Shown here in pieces: positions 35,968 through 44,612 of a stretch of DNA of 64,000 bases (its first letter is position 1; each line of letters begins with the position of its first letter). The DNA lies in assembly GCA_963846005.1 (NCBI GenBank), contig CAWJUH010000002.1, positions 434,001 to 498,000 on the forward strand, given 5' to 3'. The notes below the pieces were generated by a model. That model made no database searches. It was given only the letters and a program-made list of their open reading frames with translations, and was not told where the DNA came from. Position numbers and translations under genes: made by a program. The DNA is from CAVSUR01 sp963846005. GTDB lineage: Bacteria > Actinomycetota > Actinomycetes > Streptosporangiales > Streptosporangiaceae.

Positions 35968-37374
35968 TCAGCTGGCCGCCCCGATGGCGCGCTGCCCGCC
36001 GGGCAGCTGGTGCGGGATCGGGCTGACCCGGCCGGAGCTGGCCTGGTCATCCGGGTCAGCGATCTCACGGCCGGGCTCTGGCGCCGGGCCGGAGCCGGCC
36101 AGCTCGGGCGCGGACAGCGGCCGGACCATGTCCTCCACCAGCCGGGGCTGCTCCAGCTCGGCGTCGGTCAGGCCGACCTCGTTCAGCTTCCGGGCGCTGA
36201 CCAGCACCCGCGCCTCCAGCGAGCCGACCGTCTGGTTGTAGGCGGTGACCGCGCCGCCCAGCGACTTGCCCAGCTTGTCGATGTGCCGGCCGAGCCCGGC
36301 AATCCGCTCGTGCAGCTCGCGGCCCAGGTCGAACACGGCGCGGGCATTCCGGGACAGGGCCTCCTGCTGCCAGGCGTACTGCGCGGTGCGCAGCATCGTG
36401 ACCAGGGTCGTCGGCGTGGCGATGTGCACCCTGCGGGCCATCGCATCCTCCAGCAGCGCGGGGTCACGCTCCAGCGCCGGGGCCAGGAACGCCTCGCCCG
36501 GGATGAACAGCACCACGAACTCCGGCGCGGGGCCCAGCGCCGACCAGTAGCTCTTGGCGGCCAGCCGCTCGACGTGCTCGCGCAGGTGCCGTGCGTGCGC
36601 GTCCAGCCGGGCCTCCCGCACCGCATCGTCGGTCGTCTCCGCGGCCTCCAGGTAGGCGGCCAGCGTCACCTTCGAGTCGACGACGATGTTCTTGCCGCCC
36701 GCCAGCCGCACCACCATGTCGGGCCGCAGCTGGGCCTCGCCGGCCGTCACGGTGACCTGCTCGTCGAAATCGCAGCGGGCGGCCATGCCGGCCAGCTCCG
36801 CCACCCGGCGCAGCTGCATCTCGCCCCAGCGGCCGCGGGCCTCGGGCCGGCGCAGCGCGGCCACCAGGGCGCGGGCCTGATCGCGCAGTTCCTCGGAGGA
36901 CCGCCGGGTGAGGTCCATCTGTTCGGCCAGCGCGGCATGCGAGCGGACCCGGGCCGCGTCGGTCTCCCGCAGCTGCGCCTCGACCCGGGCCAGCGTCTCC
37001 TTCAGCGGCCCGACCAGGTTCTCCACCTCGGCCCGCCGGGTCTCCAGGTCACCGGATGCCTTCACGTTCGCGGCCGCGAGCCGTCCCTCGGCCAGTTCCA
37101 GGAAACGGCGGGCGCTCTGGTCCAGCGCCTGCGCGGACATGGCCTGGAACCGCTCGGCCAGCTGGCCGTCCATCAGGCTGGCCTTCTCGGCCGCGGCCCG
37201 CTCGATCCAGGTGGCCCGGTCCGCGGCGGCCCTGGCCCGCTCGTCGGCGGCGCTGGCCTGCCCGGCGAGCTCGGCGGTGAGGCCGGCCAGCCGCCCGCGG
37301 GCGTACAGGTAGCCGATCACCGCGCCGAGTGCCGCCCCGGCCAGCAGGCCGGCGAGCAGCGAAATCGCGTCCAT
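35968..37374 (-). CDS. rmuC: DNA recombination protein RmuC
   Basis: 468 residues from ATG 37374 (MDAISLLAGLLAGAALG); the open frame to 37575 has no family support. One N-terminal membrane anchor (about 5-27), a long coiled coil (about 30-190), then the RmuC domain with GRWGEMQLRRVAELAGM, VDSKVTLAAYLEA, FVVLFIPGEAFLAPAL and VMIATPTT-like VHIATPTTLVTMLRT. RmuC is a predicted nuclease-fold protein that limits inverted-repeat recombination. Divergent from ychF, as in several actinobacteria. Confidence 0.93.
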   Translation of the reverse strand: MDAISLLAGLLAGAALGAVIGYLYARGRLAGLTAELAGQASAADERARAAADRATWIERAAAEKASLMDGQLAERFQAMSAQALDQSARRFLELAEGRLAAANVKASGDLETRRAEVENLVGPLKETLARVEAQLRETDAARVRSHAALAEQMDLTRRSSEELRDQARALVAALRRPEARGRWGEMQLRRVAELAGMAARCDFDEQVTVTAGEAQLRPDMVVRLAGGKNIVVDSKVTLAAYLEAAETTDDAVREARLDAHARHLREHVERLAAKSYWSALGPAPEFVVLFIPGEAFLAPALERDPALLEDAMARRVHIATPTTLVTMLRTAQYAWQQEALSRNARAVFDLGRELHERIAGLGRHIDKLGKSLGGAVTAYNQTVGSLEARVLVSARKLNEVGLTDAELEQPRLVEDMVRPLSAPELAGSGPAPEPGREIADPDDQASSGRVSPIPHQLPGGQRAIGAAS

Positions 37375-37470
37375 ATCGTGCCATGCTCGCAGCCGGCGCC
37401 GACAGTTTCCCGCTGACACGCCCGGCGCGGGCGGGCCGGGCGCGGGGCGCGGCCGGTCAGGCCGGCCGCC

Positions 37471-37476
37471 TAAACT
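37471..37476 (+). promoter_or_regulatory. -10 element TAAACT, leaderless ychF promoter
   Basis: TAAACT ends 7 nt before the GTG start at 37484 and fits TAnnnT. No Shine-Dalgarno is present. Confidence 0.55.
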
Positions 37477-37483
37477 CGCCCGG

Positions 37484-38575
37484 GTGAGCCTGTCTATCGG
37501 CATCGTCGGCCTGCCCAACGTCGGCAAGTCCACCTTGTTCAACGCCCTGACCCGGGCCGGCGCGCTGGCCTCCAACTACCCGTTCGCGACCATCGACCCG
37601 AACGTCGGCATCGTCGGGATCCCCGACTCCCGGCTGCCCGCGCTGGCCGGGCTGTACGACTCGGCGAAGATCATCCCGGCCGCCGTGCGGTTCGTGGACA
37701 TCGCCGGCCTGGTCCGCGGCGCCTCGCAGGGCCAGGGCCTGGGCAACCAGTTCCTGTCCCACATCCGGGAGACCGACGCGATCTGCCAGGTCGTCCGGGT
37801 GTTCACCGATCCTGACGTCAGCCACGTGGACGGCGACGTCTCGCCTGAGCGCGACATCGAGACGATCGCGACCGAGCTGATCCTGGCCGACCTGCAGACG
37901 CTGGAGAAGGCGGTGCCGCGGCTGGCCAAGGAAGCCAGGTTCGCCAAGGACCGGGAGCGGGCCGCGGCGGCAGCCGCGGCCGAGCGGGCGCAGCAGCTGC
38001 TCGACGGCGGCACGACCCTGTCCGCCGGCGCGGCCGGCGCGGGCATCGACCTGGCTGACCTGCGCGAGCTGCAGCTGCTGACGGCCAAGCCGTTCCTGTA
38101 CGTGTTCAACGTCGACGACGCCGGGCTGGCCGACAAGGAGCGGCGCGATCAGCTGGCCGCGCTGGTCGCTCCGGCGCAGGCCATCTTCCTGGACGCCAAG
38201 ACCGAGGCCGAGCTGGCCGAACTGGACGAGGCCGAGGCCGCGGAGCTGCTCGCCGAGCTGGGCATGGGCGAGCCGGGCCTGGCCCAGCTGGCCCGGGCCG
38301 GCTTTGCCGCGCTCGGCCTGTCCACGTTCCTGACCGCCGGCCCGAAGGAGGCCCGGGCCTGGACGATCCCGGCCGGCGCCACGGCGCCGCAGGCCGCCGG
38401 CGTCATCCACACCGACTTCCAGCGCGGCTTCATCAAGGCCGAGATCGTCTCGTTCGATGACCTGCTGGCGGCCGGCTCGATCACCGCCGCCCGCGCGGCG
38501 GGCAAGGCCAGGATCGAGGGCAAGGACTACGTCATGCAGGACGGCGATGTCGTCGAATTCCGCTTCAACGTGTAG
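37484..38575 (+). CDS. ychF: YchF-family ribosome-binding ATPase
   Basis: 363 residues. P-loop GLPNVGKST (about 7-15), switch II FVDIAGLVRGAS, and G4-equivalent NVDD; the usual YchF G4 is NVDE, part of the reason the family prefers ATP to GTP, so the Asp is a conservative change. A helical insert (about 130-180) and a C-terminal TGS domain (FQRGFIKAEIVSFDDLL, QDGDVVEFRFNV) complete the fold. Binds ribosomes and affects translation and stress response. Length and order are standard. Confidence 0.95.
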   Translation: MSLSIGIVGLPNVGKSTLFNALTRAGALASNYPFATIDPNVGIVGIPDSRLPALAGLYDSAKIIPAAVRFVDIAGLVRGASQGQGLGNQFLSHIRETDAICQVVRVFTDPDVSHVDGDVSPERDIETIATELILADLQTLEKAVPRLAKEARFAKDRERAAAAAAAERAQQLLDGGTTLSAGAAGAGIDLADLRELQLLTAKPFLYVFNVDDAGLADKERRDQLAALVAPAQAIFLDAKTEAELAELDEAEAAELLAELGMGEPGLAQLARAGFAALGLSTFLTAGPKEARAWTIPAGATAPQAAGVIHTDFQRGFIKAEIVSFDDLLAAGSITAARAAGKARIEGKDYVMQDGDVVEFRFNV

Positions 38576-38632
38576 CCGTATCCCGTTCTGATATCAGGGC
38601 GCCGTCGACGGGCGGCTGTCCGTGGCACTCAC

Positions 38633-38662
38633 CATGTGGCATCTGGACATGTGGCATCTGGA
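38633..38662. repeat. Two tandem 15-bp units CATGTGGCATCTGGA
   Basis: Two exact head-to-tail copies (38633-38647, 38648-38662) lie between ychF and the methyltransferase. The unit resembles the 12.6 kb minisatellite (shared ATG-GGCAyCTG core and the same 15-bp length). The rest of the gap 38576-38737 holds only the downstream promoter. Confidence 0.75.
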
Positions 38663-38725
38663 TCGACCACTTCCATTCTTCCGAGCGATCTCGCACACTA
38701 CGGAGGCCATCAGGCCGTCCCGGCA

Positions 38726-38731
38726 TAACCT
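38726..38731 (+). promoter_or_regulatory. -10 element TAACCT, leaderless promoter
   Basis: TAACCT lies 6 nt before ATG 38738, matching the leaderless spacing seen elsewhere in the window. Confidence 0.45.
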
Positions 38732-38737
38732 GCCGGG

Positions 38738-39490
38738 ATGGCAGATGCGATCTTCGCGGATCCCCGGCTCGCGGCGGCCTATGACCCGCTCGATCCCGAC
38801 CGCGCCGACCTGGACGCCTACGTGGCGATCGCCGCTGAATGCGGTGCGCGCCAGGTGCTGGACATCGGCTGCGGCACCGGCACCTTCGCATGCCTGCTCG
38901 CCCGCCGCGGCCTCGAGGTGACCGGCGTGGACCCGGCGGCGGCGTCGCTGCAGGTTGCCCGGGCAAAGCCGGGCGCGAACCGGGTGCGCTGGGTGCTCGG
39001 CGAGGCGGCCAGCCTGCCGCCGCTGCAGGTCGACCTGGTCACGATGACCGGCAACGTCGCCCAGGTCTTCGTCGCTGACGCCGAGTGGGCAGCCGTGCTG
39101 CGCGCGGCCCGCGCCGCCCTGCGGCCCGGCGGCCTCCTGGTCTTCGAGACGCGCGACCCGGCCCGGCAGGCCTGGCGGGAGTGGACGCCGGAGCGCAGCC
39201 GCGCGCAGGCGGTGATTCACGGCGCAGGCACCGTGCGGCGCTGGACCGAGGTCACCCAGGTGCGCGGCGGCCTGGTCTGGTTCCGGCACACGTTCGAGTT
39301 CGACGCCGACGGAGCGGTGCTGACGTCCGGCTCTGTGCTGTGCTTCCGCACCCGGGATCAGGTCGCTCGCTCGCTAGCGGCGGCCGGGCTCATCGCGGAA
39401 GAAGTGCGCGATGCGCCGGACCGGCCGGGCCGCGAGCTGGTCTTCCTGGCCCGGCGGCCGGAGCGCGGTCACCAGGCCGAGCCCACGTAG
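38738..39490 (+). CDS. Class I SAM-dependent methyltransferase
   Basis: 250 residues. Motif I VLDIGCGTGTFACLLA (about 45-60) binds S-adenosylmethionine; motif II acidic residue in VTGVDPAA; motif IV VDLVTMTGNVAQVF; post-motif LRPGGLLVFETRDP. The C-terminal beta-rich part with WFRHTFEFDADGAVL is typical of small-molecule methyltransferases. Substrate unknown. Its last 22 bp overlap the convergent GH26 gene. Confidence 0.9.
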   Translation: MADAIFADPRLAAAYDPLDPDRADLDAYVAIAAECGARQVLDIGCGTGTFACLLARRGLEVTGVDPAAASLQVARAKPGANRVRWVLGEAASLPPLQVDLVTMTGNVAQVFVADAEWAAVLRAARAALRPGGLLVFETRDPARQAWREWTPERSRAQAVIHGAGTVRRWTEVTQVRGGLVWFRHTFEFDADGAVLTSGSVLCFRTRDQVARSLAAAGLIAEEVRDAPDRPGRELVFLARRPERGHQAEPT

Positions 39491-40473
39491 GCCCGGACGG
39501 CGCGCGGCAGCACGGCCAGTGCCTGGGGGGTGGCCTCGCCCAGATCCCAGGCTTCCTTGACGTGGATGTTGAACCAGATCACGGCGAAGACGTGATGGCT
39601 GGCCGCGTTGCGGAACAGGTTCCTGATCTGCGCCGCCTGCTGCGGCCGCGGGGCGACGGCCGTCTCGGCGAAGAAGACCGGCTTGTCCGGCCACTTGTGA
39701 CGAATGGTCTGGAACGTCCATTTGAAAATGCCGAAGGTGGTCGTGTCGTGCCGGTAGTAGCCGTCCACCCCGATCCAGTCCACGTACTTGCTGCCGGGCC
39801 ACCAGGGCGCCATTTTCGATTCGCCCACGACCTGCCGGATGACGGTCCAGGCCCAGATGACGTTGCGCACCCCGGCGCGGGTCAGCACGCCGTGGATGTG
39901 GCGGTAGGCAGCCCGGAACGAGGCCGGCCGGACGTGGGTGTAACCCCACGGGTACCAGGCGCCGTTCATCTCATGCCCGAACGACAGCGCGATCTCGCAC
40001 CGGAAGGCGATGAGCTGCCGGGCCATCTTGCGCAGCTGGCCGTCGTAGGTGCCGGCCGAAATGGCGGTCAGCGGGACGGCCGGGTCGAGCTGCAGGATCG
40101 GGAAGGCATGGTGGTCGTAGATCTCCCTGGCCTGCATCAGGTTCAGCGGGTTGGGGAAATCCTCGTAGTACGAGATGACCGTCGGACGGCGCCTCATGGC
40201 CTTGCTGAAGGGTTTCAGCGTCGTGGTCATCGGCCGGGCGACTACCGCGCCCAGGTGCCCGCTGGTCGTGGAAGGAGGCGCCGGGCAGCCGTTGCCGGAC
40301 TGGCCCGTCCTGGCGTCCCTCGTGCTCTGGGTGAGCACGCTCTTGGGCGGCCCGTAAACCTGCCGGCTCGCGTGCGGGCGGGCGGCCGGGTGCTGGGCGA
40401 AGAAGCCGAAGCTGAAGTACAGCAAGCCGCCGACCACGAGCATGGCCAGCAAGGCCCCGCCGTAGCGCCTCAC
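39469..40473 (-). CDS. GH26-like glycoside hydrolase, membrane-anchored
   Basis: 334 residues from GTG 40473, overlapping the GT2 stop (GTGA). An N-terminal signal anchor (about 5-24, ALLAMLVVGGLLYFSFGFFA) is followed by a catalytic TIM-barrel region. The acid/base Glu is in SFGHEMNGAWYPWG (about 185) and the nucleophile Glu in VFFAETAVAP (about 270), the GH26/clan GH-A arrangement. It would act outside on a beta-mannan-like or related glycan. Coupling with the GT2 synthase suggests it trims or releases the polymer being made, by analogy with hydrolases in cellulose and alginate operons. Confidence 0.86.
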   Translation of the reverse strand: MRRYGGALLAMLVVGGLLYFSFGFFAQHPAARPHASRQVYGPPKSVLTQSTRDARTGQSGNGCPAPPSTTSGHLGAVVARPMTTTLKPFSKAMRRRPTVISYYEDFPNPLNLMQAREIYDHHAFPILQLDPAVPLTAISAGTYDGQLRKMARQLIAFRCEIALSFGHEMNGAWYPWGYTHVRPASFRAAYRHIHGVLTRAGVRNVIWAWTVIRQVVGESKMAPWWPGSKYVDWIGVDGYYRHDTTTFGIFKWTFQTIRHKWPDKPVFFAETAVAPRPQQAAQIRNLFRNAASHHVFAVIWFNIHVKEAWDLGEATPQALAVLPRAVRAYVGSAW

Positions 40474-41895
40474 CGCGCGGGCCCGCCTACGGCTGGCGTC
40501 ATCACGTCCGCCTCGTCGATCCCGACCTCGACGCCGGACTGGCGGGTGACCCAGCCCTGCCGGAATGCGGTCGCCGCGCCGTAGAAGCGCAGCGGCCGCA
40601 GCACGAACAGCACCCACAGCTGCGCGGACGGATACAGCAGCCAGGAGATGATCCGGTCGAAGATCCGCTCGTCGCTGCGCCGGATGCAGAACACCCGGGT
40701 CCCGGTGACCAGCGAGGCCAGGATGACCACCAGCAGGGAGTAGCGCAGCAGTTGCAGCGTGTCGGGCAGCAGGGCCAGCATGACCAGGAAGACCGCGGAG
40801 GAGGCGATCACGGCGTAGATGGTGAAGAACGTGAACAGCCAGCCGTAGGACCACCACGGCAGGTACCGCAGCCGCCACTCGTCCCGGATCGCCTTGCCGC
40901 GCATCCACCGGGTGAACTGACGGAAGTGGTGCGAGAAGGACTCCGCGCACATCGGCAGGCTGAACGCGGTGACCTGCTGCACGGTCTTGCCCCGGCCGCG
41001 GGCGAACAAAGCCAGGGCCGCGTCGTCGCCCAGCTTGATCGGGTGGCCGAGGAACGTCTCGCCGAGGTAGGCGGGGATGATCTCGCGGATCATCGGGGCC
41101 CGGTACAGCGCGTAGGTGCCGCGGTTGACCATGAGCTGCCCGACCGCGGATTCCGCGCCCCAGGTGACCAGCTGGTACACGATGTTGCGGGTGGTCACCG
41201 ACCAGGTCAGCCAGCCCTTGTGCGAGTTGTACATGACCTCGATGCCCGCCACCGACTGGACGTTCCTGTCGACGAACGGCTTGAGGCCCTCGCGGACCGC
41301 CGCGTACTCCAGCGCGGTGTCGCTGTCGATCGTGATGAAGATGTCGGCCTCCGGGTGCGAGCCGAACACCTCGGCCTGGGCCCACTTCTTGCCCCGGTTG
41401 ACCGGGTTGGCGGTCCAGATAACCTGCGGCCCGGGCCAGGCGCAGCCGGGTCCAGTGCTCGCGCAGTTCGGTGTAGTCGACCTTCTGGGCGCCGTCCTCG
41501 ACGACGTGGATGGTGTCCGGCACCCGGCTGCCGTTGACCAGTGACCAGATCGCCCGGTCCAGGCACAGCGGGTCCTCGTTGTAGACCGGGACCGCCACCA
41601 CGACCCGCAAGCCGTCCAGCCGGGCCTCCTGCCGGGCGGTGACCCGCCTGGGCCGGTCCATCCACGAGACCAGCTGCTGGAACACCGCGAAGCCCGAAGA
41701 CAGCAGCACCACGATCAGGTACACGGTGTGCAGGTCTGGCGCGCGCTGCTCCATGGACCAGGCGTGCTCCACCATCCGGCCGGCGATGAGCATGGATACC
41801 GCCAGCAGCCAGGGCACGAAGCTGTAGTGGTATTCGACCCGGGGCAGCGGGTAGTCGGCGGCTAGGGCTCCTGGAGTGACTTGCCCCGGCGCCAC
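40470..41895 (-). pseudogene. Processive GT2 polysaccharide synthase, frameshifted
   Basis: About 475 residues when corrected; GTG 41895 is the best start, inside the end of the small upstream gene. Two N-terminal helices (about 18-75), then the GT2 domain: VVVAVPVYNEDPLCLDRAIW, catalytic DSDTALEY, GDDAALALF and the processive-synthase QFTRW, then three to four C-terminal helices. This is the hyaluronan/cellulose-synthase-like layout, making and exporting a beta-glycan. The frame breaks at about 41430-41445 between HWTRLRLARA and the continuation PQVIWTANPVNRGKKWAQAE; one extra base in CCCGGGCC explains it. Both parts are intact, so error is likely. Confidence 0.8.
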
Positions 41896-41981
41896 AACAA
41901 GCGGGTCACGAGGGCGAGGATCAGGGTCAAGCCCGCCGATCCGTAGATGATCAGGATGAACAGGGTGTGAAACAGGTTCAT
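41862..41981 (-). CDS. 39-residue single-span membrane peptide
   Basis: ATG 41981 to TAG 41862, with AGGAAG 9 nt upstream. The peptide begins MNLFHTLFILIIYGSAG, has one membrane helix (about 3-26) and ends with a basic-hydrophilic tail (WRRGKSLQEP). Almost every third codon position is G or C. It overlaps the start of the synthase gene in another frame, so the two are coupled. Small accessory membrane peptides are known in some polysaccharide synthase operons; a role as synthase subunit is inferred from position only. Confidence 0.7.
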   Translation of the reverse strand: MNLFHTLFILIIYGSAGLTLILALVTRLLWRRGKSLQEP

Positions 41982-42546
41982 AGCGCCGTGCTTCCTTTAG
42001 TGTCGATAGGGAAAGCAGGTATTCCAGCGGATCGGTGCTGTCACCGGGCGGCGGCAAAGCCGGGCGGCGGGATTCCGGCAACTCGGGACGGCCGGCCGTT
42101 GGAGCAGGCAGGCCGGCCGTCCCGTTCCCGTTGCGGACTGGCTCGTATCCGTTGCGGACTGGCTCGTATCCGTTGCGGGTTCGCTCGTATCCGTTGCGGG
42201 CCGGCCCGTGCCCCGGCCGCGGCGTCCGGTGTCCGTTGCGGGCTGGCTCGCAGCCGCCGGCGGGGCCGTATCCGCTGGCCGCCGGCTCATAGGCGCCCGG
42301 GGCGGCCCGGTGGTAGCGGCGGACGGGCGGCCCGGGCGGAGCGGAATCCTGGCCTTCTTCCGGGTACGGATGCCCGGGCCCCGGGTAACGCCGATGATCA
42401 CCGGATGGCGGCGGCCAGGAACCGTCGCCCGGGGCCGTGCGCGCACCGTCCCAGTCGCGGTACAGGCCGTCAGGAAGATCTGGCGCGGATTCGCCGCGGC
42501 TGTCGCGCAAGGGCACTGGGTATCCACCGAGCGTCCCGTGAGACAT
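41982..42546 (-). other. Gly/Pro/Tyr-rich open frame upstream of GT2
   Basis: From ATG 42546 an open frame reads a hydrophilic protein rich in Pro, Gly, Tyr and Arg, with three to four heptad-like NGYEPVR units encoded by 21-bp repeats (about 42120-42230), ending in LEYLLSLSTLKEARR at the small membrane gene. No stop occurs before the GT2 region, so it may be an intrinsically disordered N-terminal extension of the synthase or a separate protein whose stop is hidden by an indel. No domain recognised. The following gap 42547-42764 shows no gene. Confidence 0.4.
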
Positions 42547-42764
42547 TCCGAAGCTGCACCCGCCCGACGGATCGCGATGACCTATTCGACAACATTCCGC
42601 GCAATGCCTCGCGCCAGATCAGTAACTTAACTGCATTTGCCTCACTTGGCGGCGGTATCGCATGTCTTCGCAGGTGACAACGGCACGCGCGGAGCGGCCC
42701 CGGGCGGGCCCGGTTGCCGGGCTGAACGGCGCCGTTGCGCACGGTCAGGCTGGATCACCCCGCG

Positions 42765-43688
42765 CTATCCCGGCGCCTCGCCCGGAGGCGGCCGGCGGCC
42801 GCGGGCGGCGGCGCGGGACATGCGGCGCCGGCCGGCCGCGAGCAGCAGGGCCAGCGCGGCCGCTGACCAGGCGAGGCCGAACAGCCAGCCGCCGAGCACG
42901 TCGGTGGGCCAGTGCACGCCCAGCCAGAAGCGCGACCAGCCGACCGCGGCCGCGATCAGGCCCGCCGCCGCCCAGACGGCCCAGCGCGGGGCGCCCGGCC
43001 GCAGCCGCCGGGTGAGCAGCCACGCGCAAGCCAGCACGCTCAGCGTGGCCGCCGTGGTGTGGCCGGACGGGAACGCCGGGCCGCCCGCGCTCCCGGCCCA
43101 GCCGGCCACCGGCGGCCGGACCCGGTCGATCGCCGCGTTGACCTGGGTCTCCGCCAGCACCCCGGCAGTAGCCGTAAGCCCGGCAGCCAGCGCCGCCAGG
43201 ACGCGGCCCCGCACCCCCCGCCCGGTGCCGATGAACCAGCCCGCGACGAATACCGCCGGCAGCACGATCTTGCTGATCCCGGCCCAGGTCACCGTCCGGG
43301 CGGCGGTGATGCTGAGGCTGTCGCGGTGCGCCAGCGCCCAGCGGTGCAGTTCCTCATCGACGGCGGGCGGGCGGCCGCCGCGCCCGACCCAGAATGTGAG
43401 CAGCGCGAACGCGGTTCCGGCGGCGGTCATCACCACGGCCACGGCGACCGGCGATCCGGCTGCTGCCTGCTGCGGTTCCGCGGCCGCTTCCTGCAGCCCG
43501 GGTACCGCTTCGTGCGGCCCGGGCGCCGTTTCGTGCGGCCCGGGCGCCGTTTCGTGCGGCCCGGGCGCCGTTTCGTGCGGCCCGGGCGCCGTTTCGTGCG
43601 GCCCGGGCGCCGTTTCGTGCGGCCCGGGTGCCCCGGCCCGGTCCCGCTCGAGCCCGGATGGCCGGGCGCGGTCCCGCGGCCGGCTCAT
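42765..43688 (-). CDS. PAP2-family phosphatase with PHETAPG repeats
   Basis: 307 residues, ATG 43688 in an ATGA overlap with the gene upstream. The first about 70 residues are hydrophilic with five copies of PHETAPG plus one variant. Then six helices and the PAP2 signature: AIDRVRPP (motif 1), PAFPSGHTTA (motif 2) and SRFWLGVHWPTDVLGG (motif 3) with catalytic His. Membrane enzyme hydrolysing lipid phosphates such as undecaprenyl pyrophosphate or phosphatidate. Confidence 0.88.
   Translation of the reverse strand: MSRPRDRARPSGLERDRAGAPGPHETAPGPHETAPGPHETAPGPHETAPGPHETAPGPHEAVPGLQEAAAEPQQAAAGSPVAVAVVMTAAGTAFALLTFWVGRGGRPPAVDEELHRWALAHRDSLSITAARTVTWAGISKIVLPAVFVAGWFIGTGRGVRGRVLAALAAGLTATAGVLAETQVNAAIDRVRPPVAGWAGSAGGPAFPSGHTTAATLSVLACAWLLTRRLRPGAPRWAVWAAAGLIAAAVGWSRFWLGVHWPTDVLGGWLFGLAWSAAALALLLAAGRRRMSRAAARGRRPPPGEAPG
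43505..43630. repeat. 21-bp tandem repeat coding for PHETAPG
   Basis: Five near-identical 21-bp units (core GTGCGGCCCGGGCGCCGTTTC) lie in frame near the 5' end of the PAP2 gene, followed by a diverged sixth. The unit keeps the reading frame. Confidence 0.88.
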
Positions 43689-44481
43689 CTGCGCAGTATC
43701 CCGGCCCGCGGGCGGGCCGCCGTTCCGCCGAGCAGGCGGCGCGGCCGGCCGCCGGCTGGCGGCGCATCAGCGTGGTGGTGACGACCAGCAGCCACAGGCC
43801 GCCGGTGAGCGCGCCGCAGATCACGTCGCTCGGGTAGTGCATGCCCCGGTACAGCCGCGACAGCCCGACCACGACCGGCAGGCACGCCAGCACGGCAACC
43901 GCGACTCGTACGGCCGGCCGCGCACGCGGCCGGCTGAGCCAGATGAGCAAGACGATCAGGCATCCGTACAGCGCGGTAGCCGCCGCGGTATGCCCGGACG
44001 GGAAGCTGGAGGTCTCCGGCGCCACGTCCAGCCGGTGCACCGGCGGCCGGGGCCGGTGTACCACCAGAGTCACGCACAGGAAGATCACCAGCTCGCCGAC
44101 GATGGTCGTGACCAGCACCCCCGCCTCGTACCAGCGGCCAAGCCGCCAGCGCAGCAGGGCCACCGCCACGATGGTGATCCCGATGACCGTCTCGGTCTGG
44201 GCGATGTTGGTGCCGACGTAGGTGACGTCGTTCCACACCCGGGAACGGTGCGCCGCGAAGAACTTGTCGACGCCGAGATCGGCGCGGTGCAGCGATCCGG
44301 AGCCGATGACGTGCGTGAGCAGCAGCCCGAGCAGTGTGATCACGCCAAAGATGAGGACCAGGCCGGCGCCGAGCCGCAGCGCCACCTGCTTCTTGTCGCC
44401 GACCGGGCGCGGCGGGGCGGGCACGTCTCGGCGGGGGCCGCGCCGGGTGCGCCGGGTGCGCGGATGAACGAGAGCTGGCAT
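43685..44481 (-). CDS. PAP2-family phosphatase (second copy)
   Basis: About 265 residues from ATG 44481 (GGAAAGG 7 nt upstream). A basic N-terminus, six helices, and the motifs VVHRPRPPVHRLD, SSFPSGHTAAA and SRLYRGMHYPSDVICG. After TTTLMRRQPAAGR the original frame runs on past the next gene start to 43354, but a neighbouring frame gives a short tail RRLLGGTAARPRAGILRR and a stop at 43685 in ATGA overlap with the next gene. I prefer that end, which needs one indel at about 43740-43760. Tandem with the other PAP2, possibly acting on the same lipid carrier. Confidence 0.75.
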
Positions 44482-44612
44482 GGGCGGGCCTTTCCGCGAG
44501 GGGCGAGGCACCAAGATTCCCGCCGGGGGCGGCCGCAAACGCCCGCCCTTCGCCGGCGGCCCGGCCAGGGCCGCCGGCCGCTGCCCGCGGCCGGGCCTCA
44601 GCCCGGCCCGCC

